A stretch of DNA of 43,378 nucleotides from Oscillospiraceae bacterium (GTDB lineage: Bacteria; Bacillota; Clostridia; Oscillospirales; Acutalibacteraceae), in assembly GCA_015066005.1 (NCBI GenBank), contig SVPF01000022.1:1-43378 (forward strand), given 5' to 3'. Shown here in pieces: positions 33,051 through 39,152 of this stretch (position 1 is its first letter; every line of letters starts with the position of its first letter). The position numbers were made by a program, and so were the translations under genes. The notes beneath the pieces are model-generated. The model was not told the DNA's origin. It searched no databases and saw only the letters and a list, made by a program, of their open reading frames with translations.

Positions 33051-33851
33051 TCACTCTTTAATCATTGGTATCATAAGACCTGCATTTTTAAGCACAAAAT
33101 CGGGCTTGTCTTCCGATTTTTCCAGCACCTCATAAGTGGTTTCACCGCTCATAACCAAAACGGTTACGGTTCCTGCATTTATACCGCTTTTAATATCGGT
33201 ATAAATACGGTCGCCTATAACAGCGGTTTGTTCCTTGGAATAGCCTGTCATAGCCATTGCAAGTTCGGGCATCAACGCTTCGGGCTTGCCAATAAACACG
33301 GGGCGCTTGCCTGTCGCATTAAAAATCATATCGCAAAAGCTGCCGCAGTCGGGTACAAAGCCAAATTCGGTGGGGCAAACATAATCAATATTTGTTGCAA
33401 CATAAGGCATATCGGGATTAACCGTTAAAAGATACGAAACATCCCACAGCTTTTTAAAGGTAAGCTCGGTATCGTTTCCCATAACAATGCAGTTAACCTC
33501 ATCGATATTTTCGCTAACCTTAAAGCCCTCACTTATAAATTCATCCTTAAGCGACTGGGTACCGCAAACGTAAAGTGTGGCATTTTTATGGTGATTTTTA
33601 AGGTAATACGCGGTTGCCTGTGAGGAGGTTATAAAATCATCCTTATCGGCTTTAATACCAAGCTTTTCAAGCTTTTCAATGTAGGCATTAACACTTTTTG
33701 AGGAATTATTTGTCATAAACAAATATCTTGAACCCGTTTCTCTAATGGTATTCAGAAGCTCAATTGTAAAATCATAAAGAATATTGCCAAGGTAAAGTGT
33801 ACCGTCCATATCAAATAAAAACAGCTTTACATTTTTTAGTGATTTATCCAT
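33051..33851 (-). CDS. HAD-IIA phosphatase, NagD-like
   Basis: 266 residues from ATG 33851 with AAAAGGAA upstream. 'VKLFLFDMDGTLYLGN' (nucleophile Asp), 'YLFMTNNSSKS' (motif II), 'FIGKPEALMPELAMA' and 'AVIGDRIYTDIKSGINAGT' (motifs III-IV), with the C2-type cap between, place it in the NagD/4-nitrophenylphosphatase group. It dephosphorylates small phospho-compounds such as sugar phosphates or nucleotides in the cytoplasm. It lies 65 nt after malic enzyme. Confidence 0.93.
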   Translation of the reverse strand: MDKSLKNVKLFLFDMDGTLYLGNILYDFTIELLNTIRETGSRYLFMTNNSSKSVNAYIEKLEKLGIKADKDDFITSSQATAYYLKNHHKNATLYVCGTQSLKDEFISEGFKVSENIDEVNCIVMGNDTELTFKKLWDVSYLLTVNPDMPYVATNIDYVCPTEFGFVPDCGSFCDMIFNATGKRPVFIGKPEALMPELAMAMTGYSKEQTAVIGDRIYTDIKSGINAGTVTVLVMSGETTYEVLEKSEDKPDFVLKNAGLMIPMIKE

Positions 33852-33916
33852 AACAAATTCCTTTTCTAAAAATTCACAACGCGATTTTACCATAAGCGTG
33901 CTGTGGAAAATTTAAC

Positions 33917-35089
33917 TTAAATTCTTGCAACTCCTGTTTCTTTGGCAACCTTAGCAACAGCTTCGGCTACAACCTGTGCTACACGCTTATCTAAAGCCGA
34001 TGCTATAATATTTTCTTCGGTAATTTCATCATCGGGGATGAGAGAAGCCAAAGCGTAAGAGGTGGCAACCTTCATTTCCTCATTAATGCAGGTTGCACGG
34101 CAGTCAAGCGCACCACGGAAAATGCCGGGGAATGCAAGCACGTTGTTAATTTGGTTCGGGAAGTCGGAACGGCCTGTACCTACAACCCTTGCGCCTGCCT
34201 TTTTTGCAATATCGGGCATAATTTCGGGGGTGGGGTTAGCCATTGGGAACATAATGGCATCCTGCGCCATAGACTTAACCATTTCCTCATTAACAAGATT
34301 GGGAGCTGATACACCGATAAATACATCAGCGCCGCAAAGAGCATCGGCAAGGGTGCCTTTTTTATGCTCAAGGTTAGTAACCTTAGAAATTTCTTCCTGA
34401 GCAACGTTGTTGTTTTCATCACCCTCGCAAATAATGCCAAAGCGGTCGCAGAAGGTAAGGTTTTTCACACCCATATTCATAAGGTGCTTACCAATGGCAA
34501 TACCCGCCGAGCCCGCACCGTTAATAACAACCTTTACTTCGCCAATTTCCTTTTTAACAAGCTTTAAGGCATTAATTAAAGCGGCGGCAACAACAATTGC
34601 GGTGCCGTGCTGGTCGTCGTGAAAAATCGGAATATCGCAAATTTCCTTTAGCTTTCTTTCAATTTCAAAGCAACGGGGTGCTGAAATATCCTCAAGGTTA
34701 ATACCGCCGAAGGAGCCTGAAAGTAAGTAAATTGTGCGAACAATTTCGTCAACATCCTTTGACCTAATGCAAAGGGGAAATGCGTCAACGTCAGCAAATG
34801 CCTTAAAGAGTGCGCACTTGCCTTCCATAACAGGCATACCTGCTTCGGGACCGATGTCACCAAGGCCCAGAATTGCGGTACCGTCGGTAATAACGGCAAC
34901 CAAATTTGAACGGCGGGTAAGCTCGTAAGACTTATTTATATCCTTATTGATTTCAAGGCAAGGCTCGGCTACACCGGGGGTATATGCTAAGGAAAGGTCC
35001 TCTCGTGTGTTTATGGGCGCGCGGGAAATAACCTCAATTTTACCCTGCCATTCGTAATGCTTTTTTAAAGATTCCTGTCTGATATCCAT
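33917..35089 (-). CDS. NAD(P)-dependent malic enzyme
   Basis: 390 residues, the short bacterial type without the phosphotransacetylase-like domain. 'SLAYTPGVAEPCLEI', 'VAVITDGTAILGLGDIGPEAGMPVMEGK', 'IFHDDQHGTAIV' and the dinucleotide site 'VVINGAGSAGIAIGKHL' are diagnostic. It oxidatively decarboxylates malate to pyruvate and CO2. It lies 119 nt after the Ldh2-type dehydrogenase on the same strand, with no clear promoter between, so the pair may be co-transcribed and link oxaloacetate, malate and pyruvate. Confidence 0.95.
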   Translation of the reverse strand: MDIRQESLKKHYEWQGKIEVISRAPINTREDLSLAYTPGVAEPCLEINKDINKSYELTRRSNLVAVITDGTAILGLGDIGPEAGMPVMEGKCALFKAFADVDAFPLCIRSKDVDEIVRTIYLLSGSFGGINLEDISAPRCFEIERKLKEICDIPIFHDDQHGTAIVVAAALINALKLVKKEIGEVKVVINGAGSAGIAIGKHLMNMGVKNLTFCDRFGIICEGDENNNVAQEEISKVTNLEHKKGTLADALCGADVFIGVSAPNLVNEEMVKSMAQDAIMFPMANPTPEIMPDIAKKAGARVVGTGRSDFPNQINNVLAFPGIFRGALDCRATCINEEMKVATSYALASLIPDDEITEENIIASALDKRVAQVVAEAVAKVAKETGVARI

Positions 35090-35208
35090 TAAACGTCATT
35101 CCTTCCTATACTAAAACTCAACCAGAAAATCATTCATATCATTGTTTTAAGCGAGCGGAGCTGTACAAAGGTACTGCTATGATCGCAAAAACGACGATAT
35201 GGGTGATT

Positions 35209-36321
35209 TTATGCCTCCCAAGGAAACTTGTACTGAGTGAGACCTAACTCGTCACGAATTTCTATAATTTCCTTCTGAACAGATTCGTTAATAGGCACAC
35301 CGCTTTCACGCGCAATGCCGATTTCATATTCCTTTTCACCCGCGGTATAAATGCGTTCGGCACCGGGGGCCTTCTTGGAAGCACGCATACTGCGGCAAAT
35401 GTCACCTGCTTTATGACGGGCAACATCTTCACCCATAAAGTGATTAGTGTCAATTGCAATAAACCAGTGACCCAACTGATAAGGGCGGATATTACCGTTT
35501 TCATCCTTACCGTCAAGCGCCTTACCGTAAGCGCCATCCTGCAAAATGGATGAGAAAAATTCAACAGCTAAAGCAAAGCCGTAGCCCTTATAGCCTGCAA
35601 GGTCTTCACCTATACCGCCAAGGGTTGTAAGGGCAGCTGTGCCGCCGCGAATCTTTTTAAGAGCAACGCCTGCATCACCCTCAACAGCGTTACCTTCAAG
35701 GTCAATAATGGTGCCGGGGTGAACCTCTTCACCAATTCTTTCATAATATTCTACCTTGCCGTTTTGAGTAATAGAGGTAGCGCAGTCAAAGTTAAAATCA
35801 AATGCTTCATCGGTAGGAACACCAATGGTAAATGGGTTGGTACCGAACATACCCTCAACACCGTGGGTTGGCGCAACCGAGGGGCGTGCGTTTGTACCTG
35901 TCATACCGATACAGCCTGCCTTTGTGGCCATAGTGGTGTAATAACCTGCAATACCGTAGTGGCAAGAATTGCGAACAACAACCATACCCATACCGTACTT
36001 TTTGGCCTTTTCAATAGCCATGCTCATAGCCTTGTGACCAATAACCTGACCCATACCGTGATGGCCGTCAATAACAGCGGTGGTTTCGGTTTCTTTAATA
36101 ATTTCCATTTGGGTAACAGCCTGCTGAATGCCTGCCTTAATTCTGTCAAGATAAACAGGCTTAAAGCGGTTTACACCGTGTGATTCAATACCGCGCTTGT
36201 CAGATTCCAAAAGTACATCAGCACAGATTTCAGCATCTGCACGGGGGATTCCGTAACCCACGAAAGCGTCAATTACGAAATCGGTTATTGTTTTCCAGTC
36301 AACTATGTTTGTTTTTGCCAT
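35209..36321 (-). CDS. Malate/L-lactate/ureidoglycolate dehydrogenase, Ldh2 family
   Basis: 370 residues from ATG 36321 with GGAGG upstream. 'ESDKRGIESHGVNRF', 'VIDGHHGMGQVIGHKAM', 'VVVRNSCHYGIAGYY' and 'MFGTNPFTIGVPT' are hallmarks of this non-Rossmann NAD(P) dehydrogenase family (His in 'ESHG' and 'NSCHYG'). Members reduce oxaloacetate, pyruvate or related 2-keto acids; adjacency to malic enzyme favours malate. A promoter at 36405-36432 and a terminator hairpin (36350-36389) both lie before the start codon, so a leader-attenuation mechanism is possible. Confidence 0.9.
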   Translation of the reverse strand: MAKTNIVDWKTITDFVIDAFVGYGIPRADAEICADVLLESDKRGIESHGVNRFKPVYLDRIKAGIQQAVTQMEIIKETETTAVIDGHHGMGQVIGHKAMSMAIEKAKKYGMGMVVVRNSCHYGIAGYYTTMATKAGCIGMTGTNARPSVAPTHGVEGMFGTNPFTIGVPTDEAFDFNFDCATSITQNGKVEYYERIGEEVHPGTIIDLEGNAVEGDAGVALKKIRGGTAALTTLGGIGEDLAGYKGYGFALAVEFFSSILQDGAYGKALDGKDENGNIRPYQLGHWFIAIDTNHFMGEDVARHKAGDICRSMRASKKAPGAERIYTAGEKEYEIGIARESGVPINESVQKEIIEIRDELGLTQYKFPWEA

Positions 36322-36349
36322 TTTGCATTCCTCCGAAAAAATTTTTAAC

Positions 36350-36389
36350 AAAAAAAGAGTGCACTAATCCCCAAGAATTAATGCACTCT
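36350..36389 (-). terminator. Terminator hairpin between glpP-like gene and Ldh2-type gene
   Basis: Minus strand: AGAGTGCATTAAT pairs with ATTAGTGCACTCT (36356-36368 with 36377-36389; one mismatch), followed by seven T. It is downstream of the GlpP-like gene but also inside the predicted leader of the dehydrogenase gene, so it may be an ordinary terminator or an attenuator. Confidence 0.9.
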
Positions 36390-36404
36390 AAATCTCTAAA
36401 AAAT

Positions 36405-36432
36405 ATTATAACATATTTTCGGGGTTTTGCAA
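36405..36432 (-). promoter_or_regulatory. Probable promoter of the Ldh2-type dehydrogenase gene
   Basis: Minus strand: -35 TTGCAA (36427-36432), 16-bp spacer, -10 TATAAT (36405-36410) preceded by TGT (extended -10). Transcription would begin near 36398, about 9 nt before the terminator hairpin. Confidence 0.7.
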
Positions 36433-36457
36433 TACTTTTTTTACGTATTATTAAAAA

Positions 36458-37018
36458 TCAAATATACCAAAGCTCTTTTTTACCTGTAGAAATTGCTAAC
36501 GCACCGCTTGATAAAGCGGCTGTAACCTCAGCCTTGGTTTCTAAAAGACCCCCTGCAATTACAGGTATTTCGGAGCTTGCAAACTTTTTAATAACCTTTT
36601 CAATAACGCCGGGCATAATTTCAACAAAGTCGGGTCTGGTGCTGTCAATCATTTCTGCAATGCTTTCAAGGCCTTGACTGTCCAGCGCAAAATAACGCTG
36701 AACGGTAAGCATACCAATTTCCTTAGCAGCTTTAATTAAAGGCGCGCGGGTGGAAATTATACCGTCTGCACCGCATTTGGCCAAAAATTCAACACCGCAT
36801 TTATCCTTGCCAATGCCCTTCATTAAATCAATATGCACCAAAACCGCCTTGCCGTGCTCATGCGCGAGGGCAATTTTTTCGTTAACTGTTATAACGTCAC
36901 CCTCCAATAAGAAGATAATATCCACAGGGGCGTTCAACGCATCACTAAACTGTTTTTCGTGCACAGCCGAAATTATTGGGCAGGCTTCAAGTCTTTCTAT
37001 CGCCGATAATGAATCCAT
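36458..37018 (-). CDS. glpP: GlpP-type glycerol-3-phosphate-responsive antiterminator
   Basis: 186 residues, the full length of the family. 'CPIISAVHEKQFSDALNAP', 'IIFLLEGDVITVNEKIALAHEHGKAVLVHIDLMKGIG', 'GADGIISTRAPLIKAAKE', 'VQRYFALDSQGL', 'VEIMPGVIEKVI' and 'PVIAGGLLETKAEV' are GlpP hallmarks (TIM-barrel fold). In Bacillus the protein with glycerol-3-phosphate binds leader mRNA and prevents termination before glp genes. No glycerol gene is present in this window; the nearest leader terminator is the one before the adjacent dehydrogenase. RNA-binding role here is inferred from the family. Confidence 0.9.
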   Translation of the reverse strand: MDSLSAIERLEACPIISAVHEKQFSDALNAPVDIIFLLEGDVITVNEKIALAHEHGKAVLVHIDLMKGIGKDKCGVEFLAKCGADGIISTRAPLIKAAKEIGMLTVQRYFALDSQGLESIAEMIDSTRPDFVEIMPGVIEKVIKKFASSEIPVIAGGLLETKAEVTAALSSGALAISTGKKELWYI

Positions 37019-37057
37019 AAAAACATCACATCCGTTGTAAGTTTAACATATATGCCG

Positions 37058-37951
37058 CTACCGTGTCAAGAAATCCAACACCTTACCATAGCATTCCTCA
37101 GCGGTTTCAAACACCAAATCGGCCTCGGCCTTATCAAAGGTTTTTAGCTTCTTCTTACTTGGTAGACCCCAAATGTCAAGAAGCCTTGGGCCTATCCAAA
37201 AACCGTATTCCGTTTTTTCAAAAATCCCCCGCAAAATACAAAGCGCGGCTTTCTTTGGCTTCATAAAAATAATTTTCATTGGGTGTTTAATTATTGCAAA
37301 AATCACCTTAGGGTAATGGGCGGTAATGTTTGTAAATGTAATGCCGGGGTGAACTACCGAAAGGCTGACACCCTTTTCATTTTCAAAAAGCCTATAAAAC
37401 GACAGCATTAAATGGCGTTTTGCATTACCGTAGGCCTTGCTTGCGGCTTTAACGGTGCGAAAATCAATATTTTTGGGGTTGGTTTTAGAATAGTTGTGCG
37501 CAATACTGCCAACCGCTACCACCCTGCCGCCTTTTTGCTCTAGATACGGTAAAAGCGTTTTGGTAATATAGTACGGTGATAAAAAGTTTATCATAAAAAC
37601 GTTATCAAAACCGCAGTCGGTAATATAACGGGGTATGCTGTAAGCACCCGCATTATGTATTAAATAATCAGGGCAATTTTTAATTAAAGCATCTGTTGCG
37701 GCTTTAACCGATTTTATATCACTTAAATCACAAGGTATAAATTCGGCTTTAATATTGGGGAATTCTGTCTTTAGTTTTAAAATTTGTTCGTCAGTTTTTT
37801 CTTTACTTCGGTTAAGCAAAACAAGGTCAGCGCCAAGGGCAGCTAAATGCCTGCAAAGCCACACACCAATACCGCCCGTGCTGCCCGAAACGGCAACAGT
37901 TTTACCCTTTAAGCCTTCTGTATTCTTTAAAAACCATTTTTTACAATTCAC
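37058..37951 (-). CDS. Short-chain dehydrogenase/reductase
   Basis: 297 residues from GTG 37951 with AGGAG upstream. Cofactor motif 'VAVSGSTGGIG' (residues 19-29), 'LIHNAGAYSIP' (NAG), Ser in 'VAVGSIAHNYS', and catalytic 'AYGNAKRH' (YxxxK). The C-terminal third resembles the retinol-dehydrogenase-like SDR group. NAD(P)-dependent oxidoreductase of unknown substrate. Inverted-repeat element C lies right before it (37974-38420), so its native promoter may have been displaced. Confidence 0.9.
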   Translation of the reverse strand: MNCKKWFLKNTEGLKGKTVAVSGSTGGIGVWLCRHLAALGADLVLLNRSKEKTDEQILKLKTEFPNIKAEFIPCDLSDIKSVKAATDALIKNCPDYLIHNAGAYSIPRYITDCGFDNVFMINFLSPYYITKTLLPYLEQKGGRVVAVGSIAHNYSKTNPKNIDFRTVKAASKAYGNAKRHLMLSFYRLFENEKGVSLSVVHPGITFTNITAHYPKVIFAIIKHPMKIIFMKPKKAALCILRGIFEKTEYGFWIGPRLLDIWGLPSKKKLKTFDKAEADLVFETAEECYGKVLDFLTR

Positions 37952-37970
37952 GTTATTCTCCTAATTCACC

Positions 37971-38366
37971 CTAGGCTCCCTCTGACGAGGGAGCTGTCAG
38001 CAACGCTGACTGAGGGAGAGATTCTTTAACAGCCAAATCTATAGATTCACATACACCGCTAAAATTACGATCTATATCTAAATTACAAATTCTCAATACT
38101 GATAAATTCATACCCTTTAACTCTTTTGTACGGTATTCATCTTTTTTTATTTGTTCGTCGGTATAATGACCCCCACCATCAATTTCAATAACCAATTTTG
38201 CTTTTGCACAATAAAAATCAACTATATAATTTCCAATCGTTTTTTGCCTTTGAAATCTTATTGGATAGTTTCTCAAAAAATTATACCAAAGTTTTCGTTC
38301 CCAAGGAGTCATATTTTTTCTCAAAGCCTTTGCTAAAGGGATATTTGATTTATTATATTCTTTCAT
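37971..38366 (-). CDS. DUF559 endonuclease-like protein (copy C), TIR-encoded C-terminus
   Basis: 131 residues. Core as in copies A and B: 'LRKNMTPWERKLWYNFL', 'RFQRQKTIGNYIVDFYCAKAKLVIEIDGGGH', 'RTKELKGMNLSVLRICN'. ATG 38366 is preceded by GGAGGGAGAGAAA, which is the inner end of the right inverted-repeat arm. The last 16 residues ('SLPQSALLTAPSSEGA') are read from the left arm and the TAG stop (37971-37973) lies just outside it. So the repeat provides both the ribosome binding site and the tail. Vsr-like PD-(D/E)XK nuclease activity is likely from family. Confidence 0.88.
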   Translation of the reverse strand: MKEYNKSNIPLAKALRKNMTPWERKLWYNFLRNYPIRFQRQKTIGNYIVDFYCAKAKLVIEIDGGGHYTDEQIKKDEYRTKELKGMNLSVLRICNLDIDRNFSGVCESIDLAVKESLPQSALLTAPSSEGA

Positions 38367-38420
38367 TTTCTCTCCCTCCGTCAAAACTTTGTTTTGACAC
38401 CTCCCTCGTCAGAGGGAGGC
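37974..38420 (-). mobile_element. Inverted-repeat element C carrying a DUF559 gene
   Basis: 447 bp. Left arm 37974-38021 and right arm 38369-38420 (read on minus) are imperfect inverted copies: both start G(G/C)CTCCCTCTGACGAGGGAG, then an inner hairpin (TGTCAGC..GCTGAC left; TGTCAAAA..TTTTGAC right) and end GAGGGAGAGA. The DUF559 gene fills the middle. No transposase; no clear target-site duplication found by eye. Arms are the same family as gene-less element A at 23280-23423. Confidence 0.85.
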
Positions 38421-38439
38421 ATTTATTCAAATAATTTTT

Positions 38440-38964
38440 TTACACCACTTCAATTTGACACATTTGCATTGTAGTTAAGGCGGCGTTGTGGCTGTCTACT
38501 GTTACACCCGCACAGCAATTTTTGTCCACAATAATATTTTTATCGTAAAAATTTGCCTTTAAAATAAGGGCGTTTGAAACGACACAAATGTCGGTACAAA
38601 GACCAATAATAGTGATATCAAAATCCTCTTCCCCTGCCGCTTCTTTTATAAGTTCAGGCAATTCAACCGAACCAAAGGTCAGCTTTTCAACAGCGGTGTA
38701 GTTTTTATCCTTTAGCGCATTTTGAATGTCACCGTTTAACTGCCAACCGTCAGTACCCTTAATACAATGTGTAACAGGAAGCTTTACACCCTCGGCAGTG
38801 GTTAAATAATCATCAAAATGGGTGTCATAGGTTACAAAAATCTCGCCGTCAAAGTTTTTAATTTTTCGACAAGCAGGGGCAATTATTCCCTCTGCCTCTT
38901 TAGTGCCTAAAGTACCATCCACAAAATCATTTTGAATATCAACAACAATTAAAAAATGCTTCAT
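38440..38964 (-). CDS. Isochorismatase-like cysteine hydrolase (nicotinamidase-related)
   Basis: 174 residues from ATG 38964 with GAGGTG upstream. Catalytic triad Asp9 ('VDIQNDF'), Lys94 ('AVEKLTFGS') and Cys127 ('GLCTDICVVSNA'). 'DTHFDDYLTTAEGVKLPVTHC' resembles the Asp/His metal site of nicotinamidases, though the usual DWH-P-H pattern is only partly kept. It hydrolyses an amide or ester of a small molecule, possibly nicotinamide. Confidence 0.88.
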   Translation of the reverse strand: MKHFLIVVDIQNDFVDGTLGTKEAEGIIAPACRKIKNFDGEIFVTYDTHFDDYLTTAEGVKLPVTHCIKGTDGWQLNGDIQNALKDKNYTAVEKLTFGSVELPELIKEAAGEEDFDITIIGLCTDICVVSNALILKANFYDKNIIVDKNCCAGVTVDSHNAALTTMQMCQIEVV

Positions 38965-39059
38965 ATAAATCACCTCATATGATAATTTTAACACAATTAT
39001 TCTTGCAATTCAATACACAGCGCACCACAAAAGCTTTAAATTAAAAACGAATATCATAC

Positions 39060-39099
39060 AAAACAAAAATCCGCCTCTTACGAGAACGGATTTTGTTTT
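39060..39099 (-). terminator. Terminator of the SipW-type surface protein gene
   Basis: Arms AAAACAAAAATCCG (39060-39073) and CGGATTTTGTTTT (39087-39099), with inner CTC/GAG; flanked by T-runs in both directions. Lies about 54 bp after the stop at 39153. Confidence 0.8.
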
Positions 39100-39152
39100 A
39101 ACAGTTGCGAACCACTCTAACCCAACGAGGTGTAGTGGACTTTATGAAATAA

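Noticed and set aside
35090-35208. Independent promoter for malic enzyme
   Set aside because: No pair of hexamers with acceptable spacing in the 119-bp gap; co-transcription with the dehydrogenase is simpler.
37974-38420. CRISPR array or integron-like repeats
   Set aside because: The repeats are inverted arms flanking one gene, not regularly spaced direct repeats with unique spacers; no cas genes and no integrase.
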